This document shows, in pieces, positions 18,466-26,442 of a DNA stretch of 34,563 bases. Each line of letters begins with the position of its first letter. Position 1 is the stretch's first letter. Source of the stretch: Gemmatimonadota bacterium (GTDB lineage: Bacteria > Gemmatimonadota > Gemmatimonadetes > Longimicrobiales > Gaopeijiaceae). The stretch is from the NCBI GenBank assembly GCA_022560615.1, contig JADFSR010000040.1, forward strand, positions 1 to 34,563, given 5' to 3'. Under the pieces are notes generated by a model that was not told the DNA's origin, ran no database searches, and saw nothing but the letters and a program-made list of their open reading frames with translations. A program made the translations under genes and the position numbers.

Positions 18466-19233
18466 TCAGTCGACACCGTAGAACCTGCACGCGTTTTCCG
18501 TGGTCTGACGTGCCACCTCTTCGACGTCTCGTTCGATACGGTTGGCGACCGCGGCAGCCACGTACGCGACGTAGGAGGGTTCGTTCCGCTTCCCTCGCCG
18601 AGGTACCGGCGCGAGATACGGCGAGTCGGTTTCGATCAGCAGCCGGTCCGCCGGCACCTCCCGAAGGAGATCGGCCGCGCCAAAGTTCTTGAACGAGGCA
18701 ATGCCGGAGAACGAGACATACCAACCGGCCCTCGTCGCCTCCGCGAAGGCGAACGGGCCACCGGTGAAACAGTGGAGCACGCCCGCAGTGCCCTCCGCCA
18801 TGCCACGCAGCGCAGCCGCGATCTCTTCGTCGGCCTCCCTAGCGTGCACGATGACGGGGAGCCTCAACTCACCTGCCAGCTCGAGGTGCTGCTCGAAGAG
18901 CCGCCGCTGCACGTCCCGCGGGGCGTTGTCGTAGTAGAAGTCGAGCCCCGTCTCACCGATCGCGACCACCTCTGGGTTGGTGGTCGCCAATGCTCGCACG
19001 CGTTCCATCGCATCGCTTGCCGCATCGCCGGCTTCGTGGGGATGCACGCCCGCCGTGCACCATGCGCCGGCGCGGCCACGGACGAGCTCGAGCGCCTGCT
19101 CGGTGTCATCGACGTCGGAGGCGATGGTGACCCACCGGCTTACCCCCGCTTCGGTGGCCCTATGCAACACCGCCTCCCGGTCGTCCCGGAAGGCGGCGTC
19201 GGTAAGATGACAGTGGCTGTCGAAGAGCTCGAT
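18466..19233 (-). CDS. tatD: TatD family metal-dependent deoxyribonuclease, apparent ATC start
   Basis: 255 residues if read from ATC 19233. The metal-binding HxH motif lies in FDSHCHLTDAAF immediately after that codon and cannot be omitted. An in-frame TAA stands four codons upstream of the ATC, and the next normal start (GTG 19170) would remove the motif. AAGGAGG ends six bases before the ATC, the ideal spacing. Other family motifs follow: GVHPHEA, GETGLDFYYDNAPRDVQ, PVIVHAREA, LIETDSPYLAPVP. TatD proteins are TIM-barrel 3'-5' exonucleases involved in DNA repair and turnover. The start codon is either a genuine rare ATC or a base error for ATG. Confidence 0.88.
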   Translation of the reverse strand: MELFDSHCHLTDAAFRDDREAVLHRATEAGVSRWVTIASDVDDTEQALELVRGRAGAWCTAGVHPHEAGDAASDAMERVRALATTNPEVVAIGETGLDFYYDNAPRDVQRRLFEQHLELAGELRLPVIVHAREADEEIAAALRGMAEGTAGVLHCFTGGPFAFAEATRAGWYVSFSGIASFKNFGAADLLREVPADRLLIETDSPYLAPVPRRGKRNEPSYVAYVAAAVANRIERDVEEVARQTTENACRFYGVD

Positions 19234-19256
19234 AACCGGCCTCCTTTAGCCGCCTT

Positions 19257-20210
19257 CTAGACGGTTGCCGGTTGGGGCCTCTTCTTCTCGCCGCTCTTTC
19301 CGAGGCCCCATCTCTTCTGGATCTCGATGAGGGCTGGCGACGCCACGAAGATCGACGAATAGGTGCCGATGATGACCCCGAGAATCAAGACGAAGGTGAA
19401 GTCACGGATCACGGCCCCACCCAGAAGGAGTAGCGCCAAGAGAACCGAGAGCGTGGTGCCAGAGGTAAGAATGGTGCGCGGCAGCGTCTCGTTGATCGAC
19501 TCGTTCACCAATTCGAGCTGATCACGCTTGCGAGCGCCCTTCTTGTGCATGTTCTCGCGGATGCGGTCGAACACGACGATGGTGTCGTTCAGCGAGTACC
19601 CGAGAATCGTCAAGATCGCCGCAACCGTCGGAAGCGCGATCTCGACCTGGAACGCCGCCAGGAATCCGAGCGTGATCAGGATGTCGTGCAGTGTCGCGAT
19701 TACGGCGGCGAGACCGAAGCGAAGCTCGAAGCGGATCGCCAGGTACATCAGCGTGAGCAAGAAGGAGAAGAGGATCGCGTAAAGCGCTTGCAGCTGGAGC
19801 TCAGCTCCCACCTCGGCACCGACGGCTTCGGCACGCACCACCTCGAAGCTTGGGGAGCCGAAAGCCGCCGCGAGATCGTTTTCGATCCGGTCGGAAACCT
19901 CGGTGATCGAGGCATCCTCGGCGATCGGCGCGCGGATCACGAACTCGTTCTCCTCGCCGAAGCGAGTGATCGGCGGTGCCTGCGCCCCGCCCAGTGCGTC
20001 GCGCAGATCCCCCACGTCTATCGGGGTGTCGAAGCGCACCTGGATGAGCGAGCCACCCGTGAAGTCGACGCCGTAGACCTGCCAGCTCCCTATCCTGGCG
20101 AAGTTGATCATCATCGCCACGACACCCGCGAGAAGCACAGTGGCGGAGAGGATATACGCCTTCTTGCGCGCCTCGATGAACTGGTACCTGGCGTCCTTGA
20201 AGAGTCTCAT
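19257..20210 (-). CDS. secF: Protein translocase subunit SecF
   Basis: 317 residues, normal length. SecF pairs with SecD in the inner membrane and uses the proton-motive force to complete Sec-dependent export. The start MRLFKDARYQFIEARKKAY leads into TM1 (about 18-38). The motif VDFTGGSLIQVRF is at about 50. The C-terminal RND-type bundle has LGYSLNDTIVVFDRIREN near 205 and GGAVIRDFTFVLILGVIIGTYSS near 265. It starts seven bases after the secD stop; tatD follows after 23 bases. Confidence 0.97.
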   Translation of the reverse strand: MRLFKDARYQFIEARKKAYILSATVLLAGVVAMMINFARIGSWQVYGVDFTGGSLIQVRFDTPIDVGDLRDALGGAQAPPITRFGEENEFVIRAPIAEDASITEVSDRIENDLAAAFGSPSFEVVRAEAVGAEVGAELQLQALYAILFSFLLTLMYLAIRFELRFGLAAVIATLHDILITLGFLAAFQVEIALPTVAAILTILGYSLNDTIVVFDRIRENMHKKGARKRDQLELVNESINETLPRTILTSGTTLSVLLALLLLGGAVIRDFTFVLILGVIIGTYSSIFVASPALIEIQKRWGLGKSGEKKRPQPATV

Positions 20211-20217
20211 ATCTCGA

Positions 20218-21846
20218 TCAGATGCTGATGGGATCCGCCGTCTTCTTACCGCTCAGGTAGAGCAGGAAGAACGAACGGGTCACGAAGAGGGCGGAGAAGA
20301 ACGAAGCGATGATTCCGATCGATAGCGTCACGGCGAAGCCCCGTACTGGGCCGGAACCGAACTGGAAGAGAATCAACGCCGTGATAAGCGTCGTAATGTT
20401 CGCGTCGACGATCGCGGAGAGCGCATGACCGAAGCCATCGTCGACCGCCGTGCGCGGTGCCCGGCCATGGTCCAGCTCTTCTCGAATCCGTTCGAAGATC
20501 AGAACGTTGGCGTCCACCGCCATGCCGACCGACAGAATGAGTCCTGCGATTCCCGGGACGGTCAGCGTGGCTCCCATTCCGGCGAGCCCGCCCAAGACCA
20601 GGATCGAGTAGACCCCGAGCGCGGCGACCGCGAGCACGCCCGCCGCGCGGTAGTACGCGACCATCACGAGAATGACCAGGACCATCCCGATCATGCCGGC
20701 GAACTTGCCCTTGTCGATCGAATCCTGCCCGAGCGATGGACCGACCGTGCGCTCCTCGATGATATGGATCCTCGCGGGTAGCGCACCGGCCCGGAGCACG
20801 AGCGCAAGGTCGGCCGCTTCCTCGAGCCGCGTCCCACTACCCATCTCGATCTGCCCACGGGCTCCGATCTGAGACCGGATGATCGGCGCGCTCATGACCT
20901 CATCGTCGAGCACAATCGCGAGATAGTCTCCGACGTGCTGGCCCGTGAACGTCGAGAAGCGGCGGCCGCCAGCGCGCGAAAGCTCGAACTGCACCTGCGA
21001 CTGGTTGAACTGCGGATCGCGACCGGCGGTGGCGTTCTCGAGCATGTCACCGGTCAGGAAGGGGTCCTCCTCGAGCACGTAGAGGTACTTGTAGTTGCGC
21101 GCGCCCCTGGCCTCTACGCCCTCCCCCCACTGCATCACCTGGTCGCGCGGGAAAGCCCGCTGGACTTCGGCGAGCGATAGGAAGTACTCGGCGATAGGAA
21201 CGTCCTCGATCGCCACCAGATAGGTACCCAGGATGTCGCCAATGTTCAGCAGGGACGAGAACGGACGCAGATTGTCCGGGCTGCCTTCGTCGTCCCCCGG
21301 CTCCGCCTGTGTGCTGTCCGCTCCCGCGCTAGTGCTCGCACTGTCCCTAAGCCCGAAGAGGAGATCCTGGAGCGCCTGTTGATCGTTCCCGGCGATGTCC
21401 CGCCCCATCGCCCGGATCGAGTCGATTCCGAGTGTGACCACGATCGAGCGATCGATGCGCGAGAGCGCATTGTTCATGTCGGTCCTGGGCAACACGAGTT
21501 TGAACTCGAGGTAGGCGTTCCGCTGGACGATTTCTTTCGCCCGATCCTCATCGCCCTGGAGCCCCGCAAGCTCGACGATGACCCGGTCGTTGCCCACCTT
21601 CTGGATCAGAGGCTCGTTGACGCCGAACTCGTCGATGCGCGAGCGGATGGTGCGCACGACGCGGTCCATCATGTCGGCCTTCGCCTCGGGCGTCATCGTG
21701 CCCTCGGGGTCATCGACCTCGAGAAGGATGTGCATGCCGCCCTGCAGATCCAGGCCGAGCTTGAGCTGTTTGTCATACAGTTGCCAGCCGGAGATGAGGG
21801 TCACGATGAAGATCGTGATCAACCGGCCGCGGAGCGTCTTGAACAT
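20218..21846 (-). CDS. secD: Protein translocase subunit SecD
   Basis: 542 residues. SecD forms the SecDF complex with the next gene. Motifs are LGLDLQGGMHILLEVD after TM1, GNDRVIVELAGLQ (P1 domain), the large periplasmic region, and the RND motif VGMAVDANVLIFERIREEL near 450 followed by FVTRSFF. The P1 region contains an unusually acidic, serine-rich stretch (STSAGADSTQAEPGDDEGSP) typical of a flexible insertion. No SD is visible before ATG 21846, and a hairpin with six T ends about 20 bases upstream. yajC is not adjacent. Confidence 0.97.
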   Translation of the reverse strand: MFKTLRGRLITIFIVTLISGWQLYDKQLKLGLDLQGGMHILLEVDDPEGTMTPEAKADMMDRVVRTIRSRIDEFGVNEPLIQKVGNDRVIVELAGLQGDEDRAKEIVQRNAYLEFKLVLPRTDMNNALSRIDRSIVVTLGIDSIRAMGRDIAGNDQQALQDLLFGLRDSASTSAGADSTQAEPGDDEGSPDNLRPFSSLLNIGDILGTYLVAIEDVPIAEYFLSLAEVQRAFPRDQVMQWGEGVEARGARNYKYLYVLEEDPFLTGDMLENATAGRDPQFNQSQVQFELSRAGGRRFSTFTGQHVGDYLAIVLDDEVMSAPIIRSQIGARGQIEMGSGTRLEEAADLALVLRAGALPARIHIIEERTVGPSLGQDSIDKGKFAGMIGMVLVILVMVAYYRAAGVLAVAALGVYSILVLGGLAGMGATLTVPGIAGLILSVGMAVDANVLIFERIREELDHGRAPRTAVDDGFGHALSAIVDANITTLITALILFQFGSGPVRGFAVTLSIGIIASFFSALFVTRSFFLLYLSGKKTADPISI

Positions 21847-21865
21847 GGACTACCGTGGTTCAACG

Positions 21866-21889
21866 AAAAAATGGCCCCCCGGGGGGGCC
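21866..21889 (-). terminator. Intrinsic terminator directly upstream of secD
   Basis: On the minus strand GGCCCCCC pairs with GGGGGGCC and is followed by A and six T. It is a textbook Rho-independent terminator for transcripts from the porin side, or an attenuator in the secD leader, because it ends about 20 bases before the secD ATG. Confidence 0.75.
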
Positions 21890-21892
21890 TTG

Positions 21893-21912
21893 GCGGTCGG
21901 TCCTCCGACCGC
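21893..21912. repeat. Perfect 8-bp hairpin in the secD leader
   Basis: GCGGTCGG-TCCT-CCGACCGC forms an uninterrupted 8-bp stem with a four-base loop. It stands four bases from the terminator arm. A further perfect 7-bp stem CGACAGC/GCTGTCG lies at 21917-21937. Confidence 0.6.
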
Positions 21913-21928
21913 GTTACGACAGCCCGTA

Positions 21929-21957
21929 AAGCTGTCGGCGCCCCCCAGGTGTGTCAA
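21929..21957 (-). promoter_or_regulatory. Possible secD operon promoter
   Basis: TTGACA (21957-21952) is a perfect -35, but the -10 at 17 bases (CAGCTT) is poor. If used, the transcript would run through the hairpins at 21917-21937, 21893-21912 and the terminator before reaching secD. Confidence 0.3.
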
Positions 21958-21960
21958 TCG

Positions 21961-21982
21961 GAAAACCGGGGGCCGAGCCCCC
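21961..21982 (-). terminator. Probable terminator of the porin gene
   Basis: The minus strand reads GGGGGC-TCG-GCCCCC followed by GGTTTTCC. It lies about 60 bases after the porin stop and precedes the TTGACA box. Confidence 0.5.
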
Positions 21983-22043
21983 CTGCATGCCGGCCCCGCC
22001 GGGTAGCCTTGATCCGGGTTTCAGATGTCAGAAGTAGAGGAAG

Positions 22044-23168
22044 CTACCAGCTCACGCGGAGGCCCGTCGTTGCCGCAACGCCCGAGTAGTTCCCGCCGTC
22101 GTTTGCACTGTCGTTCATATCACCAAACTGTACGCCGCCTTGCAGCTTGAGCTTGTGCCCGTAGAAATAGTAGTTGACACCGAGGTACAGCTCGTTATAG
22201 CGATCGCCTTGTCCGCTGGTCATTTTGTTCTCGTATCGGGCCAGCCGCACTCCATTGGGGTTCTCGCTACTGAGGTACGTGTGGCGGCCTACGAGCTGCA
22301 ACTCAGCGGTGACGTTGAGGAAGGGCATGATCATCGTGCCCCACAGGTCGCTCTGGCCCTGGTAGCCCGAGGCTGCGGAGACATCGGCCCGCACACCCCA
22401 CCGGCCGTCTTCGAACTTGAAGTTCACCGAGGTCACGTGCTGCAGCCGCCGCGTAAAGGTGTTGTCCGGGTCTGGGTTCTGGTACACGTAGTTGCCTCTC
22501 AGGAGTGCTTCGTCCACTCCCATGGCCTCCGCGGCATCGTATCCAAGCACGGCGACCGTGACCACGCCGCCGTTGAATCGGCCGAACTCGCGGTTCCGTT
22601 CACCCGCCGAATACGCTCCCAGATGATAGACCCAGTTCGAGACTTCTCCAGAGACGCTGACGCCCGGCAGATACTCCTGCGGAAACCACATGTTGTTGGC
22701 CAAGTTGCCGCGGTCGATCGTCAGAAGTTCCTTGGATGACGTCGAGCCGTCCATCGTAAACGGCACGCCTTGTTTGCCGACCGTCACCGCAAGCAGTGAA
22801 CTTCGGCTCCACTCCAAATTGGAATCTGTCAATCTCACGTAGAACGGGTCGGTCTCCTGCGGGTTGAACCCTGCTTCGACATGCAACGTGAACTGGTGGA
22901 ACAGCTCCGCTTTTACCCCGAGCCGCATACGTCGGACGTTCCATTCGTCGTACGTGAAGTCACTGTCATGGACAGCCGCGTACTCGTATTGGAACCGCCC
23001 GCTAAAAAGCACCCGCTGAATCACGGGGTTTTCCTCGTTGGCGTACCATTCGGCGAGCTGCCATATGTTGTCGTAGGTGGATGCTCGCGCCTGCGCGCCG
23101 AGCGAGTCAGGCGCCACCACCCTGAGCAGTAGCAGCGCTAGGAGGAGATTGACAGATTTCAGTTTCAC
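22044..23168 (-). CDS. Phosphate-selective porin (OprO/OprP-type) outer-membrane protein
   Basis: 374 residues from GTG 23168, with AGGAGA eight bases ahead. A signal peptide ends near SLGAQA. The mature chain is a chain of amphipathic strands typical of OprP barrels (RFQYEYAAVHDSDF; VRRMRLGVKAELFHQFTLHVEAGFNP; LLAVTVGKQGVPF; GVNYYFYGHKLKLQGGVQFGD) and ends with the C-terminal aromatic signal LRVSW recognised by the BAM complex. It would form an outer-membrane channel, and family members often pass anions such as phosphate; the substrate here is not shown by sequence. It is divergent from the ferric-iron locus, 82 bases apart. Confidence 0.85.
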   Translation of the reverse strand: MKLKSVNLLLALLLLRVVAPDSLGAQARASTYDNIWQLAEWYANEENPVIQRVLFSGRFQYEYAAVHDSDFTYDEWNVRRMRLGVKAELFHQFTLHVEAGFNPQETDPFYVRLTDSNLEWSRSSLLAVTVGKQGVPFTMDGSTSSKELLTIDRGNLANNMWFPQEYLPGVSVSGEVSNWVYHLGAYSAGERNREFGRFNGGVVTVAVLGYDAAEAMGVDEALLRGNYVYQNPDPDNTFTRRLQHVTSVNFKFEDGRWGVRADVSAASGYQGQSDLWGTMIMPFLNVTAELQLVGRHTYLSSENPNGVRLARYENKMTSGQGDRYNELYLGVNYYFYGHKLKLQGGVQFGDMNDSANDGGNYSGVAATTGLRVSW

Positions 23169-23250
23169 GCGATGGTCTCCTGAGCGACCGGATGCGGTCG
23201 AAAGTTACACTCCCAAGCTGGATTTCATTGTGCCTGCCCGCGTTTTCCCG

Positions 23251-24260
23251 ATGATTGCGCGGAAGTTGACCGCACTCGCGCTGGCGCTCGCCTCCGGCGC
23301 CAGCTGTGGGGATGCGGCACTCGAAGTGGTGCCGTACACCTCAGTCGATCAAGTCTTCTCCGAGCCGATCTTCCGATCCTTCGAGGAAGAGAGCGGCATC
23401 CGCGTGCGTGCCGTCTTCGACACGGAGGAGACGAAGAGCACCGGAGTGCTCAACCGCATCATGGCTGTTTAGCGCAGGCGCCGCAGGCGGACGTGTTCTG
23501 GTCCGGCGATCCAGCACGAGCCTTCATCCTGATCAACCGCGGCCTGGTCGAGCCGTACCGGTCGCCGAACGCGGACCGGATCCCGCCGGAATTTCGGTCG
23601 GAGGACGGTATGTGGACCGGCTTCGCGGCGCGCGCGCGTGTGCTGCTCGTCAACACCGACCTCGTCGACGAAGCCGAGCGTCCGGTCTCGATCCGAGACC
23701 TCGCGAACCCCCGCTGGCGGGGGCGGACGACCATCGCGAACCCCCTATTCGGCACGACTACGATGCACGCAGCAGCGCTGTTCACCGTGTGGGGCGAGGA
23801 GACCGCGAAGACGTTTTTCGACGCGCTCATGAGTAACGATGTCCGGATCGCGAGCTCGAACGGTGAAGTGAAGCGGCTCGTCGTCTCGGGCGAGGTCGCG
23901 TTCGGGCTCACGGACACGGACGACGCCTACAGTGCCGTGCAAGAAGGGGCGCCCGTCGCAATCGTGTACCCGGACAGGGACGATCTGGGGACGTTGGTGA
24001 TGCCGACCGTGGTCGTGATGCTCCGTGGAGCGCGTCATCCGGAGGCCGCACGGCGGCTGATCGATCACCTGCTCACCGCAAGGACGGAGGAGGCACTGAT
24101 CGAGGCGGGCGGGCACATGCCTCTGGGCCCGACGGATACCGGCGCAACATCTCTACCCGGACTCGACCAGCTCCGGCCCATGGCTGTGGACTACCAACTC
24201 GTCGCGCGGGAGATGGAACGGATCCAGCCGTGGCTGCGCGAGTGGGTAGGCCTGCGCTGA
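23251..24260 (+). pseudogene. Ferric-iron type ABC substrate-binding protein, frameshifted
   Basis: Two frames together give one FbpA-like binding protein. The first, from ATG 23251, has a signal/lipoprotein-like N-terminus (LALALASGASC) and YTSVDQVFSEPIF...DTEETKSTGVLNRIMAV, then stops at TAG 23470-23472. The second continues immediately as LAQAPQADVFWSGDPARAF and runs to TGA 24260 with all later family blocks (GEVAFGLTDTDDAY; HPEAARRLIDHLL). One extra T in the TTT at 23468-23470 would restore a single frame. Such proteins bind Fe(III) or similar ligands in the periplasm for the permease encoded next. It could be a true pseudogene or a homopolymer sequencing error. Confidence 0.85.
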
Positions 24261-24342
24261 TAAGGCGGACACGGCAGCGCGCCCAGCGACCATGTTCGCT
24301 CCGGGGTGCCCGCGCCAATCGACTGCCAAGCCGTCGCACCCG

Positions 24343-25530
24343 ATGAAGGTTCGTTCGCCCACTCAAGAATCACTTCTTCTGTGGGCGCCGAGCGTCATCC
24401 TCGCCTTCGCCGTCCTCATCCCACTCGCCACTCTGGCCGTGGAGCTAACGTCAGGTGAGGAGGCGATGACCGGAGTCACCACGGTCCTGCTGGCGCCCGA
24501 CGTATGGCGGCTACTCGCCGGCTCGGTCGCGCTCGCCACCGCGGTGACCATCTTTGCGAGCGTTCTCGGCGTGCCGCTCGGTGTCCTGCTAGGCCGCACC
24601 GACGTGGGTGGACGTGGCTGGCTGCTCGCTGTGCATGCTTTCCCGATCTTCGTGCCGCCGTTCCTCGTGGCGCTCGGCTGGTTCCACATCGTCGGTGCAA
24701 ACGGCTACCTGGGCACCCCGTTCACGGCTCGCCTGTTTTTCGGGCCCGTGGGAGTCGTTGCCGTGCTCGGGCTGACGTTCGCCCCCATCATGACGAGCTT
24801 GACAGCGCTCGCGCTCCAGAACGTAGATCCGTCCTTGGAAGACGCCGGGAGGGTCGTTGCCGGGCCGCTTCGCGTCATCGTACGGATCCTGCTCCCCACG
24901 GCGTGGCCCGCTGTGGCGCTCGGCCAGCTGCTGGTCTTCGCTCTCGCTCTGTCCGAGCTGGGCGTGCCCATGTTTCTGCGTGTGCGGACGTACCCGGCAA
25001 GCGTCTTCGCTCGGCTGGGCGGGATCGACTACGCGCCCGGCGAGGCGGTGGCTCTCACGCTGCCGCTCCTGGCCGTGACGCTCGGGCTGCTCGCGCTCGA
25101 GCGGAGGCTCGTGGGCGCGAGGACGTTTGCGGTGCTCGGGCTGCGGCGCCGCAAGAGAACACCGTTTCGCCTTGGACGGTGGAAGGTGCCCCTCACCCTG
25201 GCGTGCGCCTCGATCACAATGCTGTCGTTGGCGCCGGTGCTCGCTCTGGCGATCCGTGCGGGGCCGGCCGGGCTCGCCGAAATGCCCGTATGGATCCGCT
25301 CGAGCCTTTGGAACAGCATGCGCGCCGCCGCCCTGGCGGCCACCGCGATCACGGCACTCGGCTTGACGGGCGCGTGGGCGTTCGCGCGCGGGCGAGCCGG
25401 GGGACGGCTCCTGGACGCCACTTTGATGCTCGGCTTCCTCATACCGGGGGCCGTGCTCGGCGTTGGCCGATGCGGCCGACGAAGAGAACAACGCCTACTG
25501 GGAAGGCCCCATAAACTCCCATGTATTTGA
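24343..25530 (+). pseudogene. FbpB-type ABC permease, truncated at a junction near 25465
   Basis: ATG 24343 begins a polytopic membrane protein: TM1 LWAPSVILAFAVLIPLATLA, then a BPD_transp_1 domain with FPIFVPPFLVALGWFHIVG and an EAA-like loop DAGRVVAGPLRVIVRILLPTAWPA (about residues 165-200). A second set of TM segments begins near 285 (VPLTLACASITMLSLAPVLAL). Family members have about 500-550 residues in two six-TM halves. Here homology ends at GFLIPGAVLGVG (about residue 375) and the last 20 residues are basic read-through of another gene. The second half and any ATPase gene are missing. No SD is evident. Confidence 0.8.
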
Positions 25531-25647
25531 TGTGCCTCTGAAGACAAACATTGGGGTCTGGGGGTACCGCCGGGCAGGGCGATGCCCATTCCCTACACGG
25601 GCTCCTGCGGGACGTGTCACATCGTTGACGAGTTACCGTTTAGATGA
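25463..25647 (+). pseudogene. 3' remnant of a c-type cytochrome gene
   Basis: Directly after the permease junction another frame reads LADAADEENNAYWEGPIN, SHVFDVPLKTNIGVWG. A second frame then continues VPPGRAMPIPYTGSCGTCH and ends VDELPFR at TGA 25647. CGTCH (25606-25620) is a CxxCH haem c attachment motif. One extra G in the five-G run 25560-25564 would join the two frames. The 5' part of the gene is absent. Which cytochrome family it belonged to cannot be told from about 60 residues. Confidence 0.7.
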
Positions 25648-25691
25648 TGGACGATCTGTCGAAAACGTGGCGATGGGAGGGTAGCGTAGCA

Positions 25692-26402
25692 GTGAAGACC
25701 TATGGGCTCATCGCGCTCGCCGCGGCCGGTCTGTTGGTGGCGGCGCCCGGCGAAGCTCAGGAAGGCGAGGCGTGCGCGATCCTGTGCATGCCGGAGTTGA
25801 AGATCGAGCCTACCCTCACCTTCGATAATCTCGGGAACCGGGCGCGAGTTGAGATCGCTGGGGTTGTCGAGGAGACGAAGCGAGAGACGGTCTTCGAGCT
25901 GATCTTCGCGCTGGACGTGCCCACGGAGATCCCGCGAGTAGGGCTGACGTTCGAGGCGATCTTCGTCCCCTTCGCGAGTACCTCCGAGCACCCGTTTACG
26001 GGCGCCACGGCGGCGGAGTTGGGCCGGGACGACATTCGCGACAACGCGGTAGAGATCGAAATCGAGCTTAACCTGGTTCTGTTTGATTCCGATCAGACGG
26101 GAGGTTGGCTGTCGTCCCACTTCGACATCGTCGACAAGTTCAGTCCGGGTGAAACACCGGACGCCGCCAGCGTTTACACGCACAAACTTGACTTGGAGTG
26201 GGATACCGCGCTCCACCTCTTCAATTGGCTTCCCGAGGGTAACTGGCTACGGAATGCCGAAGTGGAGCTGTCTATCGACTACCTCGCCACGGGTTTGCCG
26301 AAGGCGGGCGACGTGATCGGGGACGAGCGCTTTCTGGATGACGCGAGTCCCTGGTCGCTCTCCCTCGTCCTGGTGCTGCCACTGGCACCGCTCGATCCGT
26401 GA
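25692..26402 (+). CDS. Unknown secreted, probably beta-rich protein (236 aa)
   Basis: I place the start at GTG 25692, behind GGGAGGG, because it begins the signal peptide (TYGLIALAAAGLLVAAP, cleavage near GEAQE). An ATG 16 codons upstream would bury it. The mature protein has two early cysteines (EACAILCMPELK), alternating strand-like segments (LTFDNLGNRARVEIAGVV; TVFELIFALDV; NAVEIEIELNLVLFD; WLRNAEVELSIDYL) and an apolar C-terminus (WSLSLVLVLPLAPLDP). It may be periplasmic or an outer-membrane barrel. I do not recognise the family. It follows the cytochrome remnant and may once have shared its operon. Confidence 0.75.
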   Translation: MKTYGLIALAAAGLLVAAPGEAQEGEACAILCMPELKIEPTLTFDNLGNRARVEIAGVVEETKRETVFELIFALDVPTEIPRVGLTFEAIFVPFASTSEHPFTGATAAELGRDDIRDNAVEIEIELNLVLFDSDQTGGWLSSHFDIVDKFSPGETPDAASVYTHKLDLEWDTALHLFNWLPEGNWLRNAEVELSIDYLATGLPKAGDVIGDERFLDDASPWSLSLVLVLPLAPLDP

Positions 26403-26442
26403 GGACAGCTGGATCGGCTCTGGTCGGGACCCAGACCGGGGG

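Noticed and set aside
24589-25491. 300-codon minus-strand frame opposite the permease
   Set aside because: Charged, repetitive composition (His/Glu/Arg-rich) typical of reading a membrane protein backwards; no independent support.
26403-26442. Hairpin between the convergent unknown secreted gene and the ATPase-REC gene
   Set aside because: Only about five pairs with mismatches and no T-run; not enough to call a terminator.
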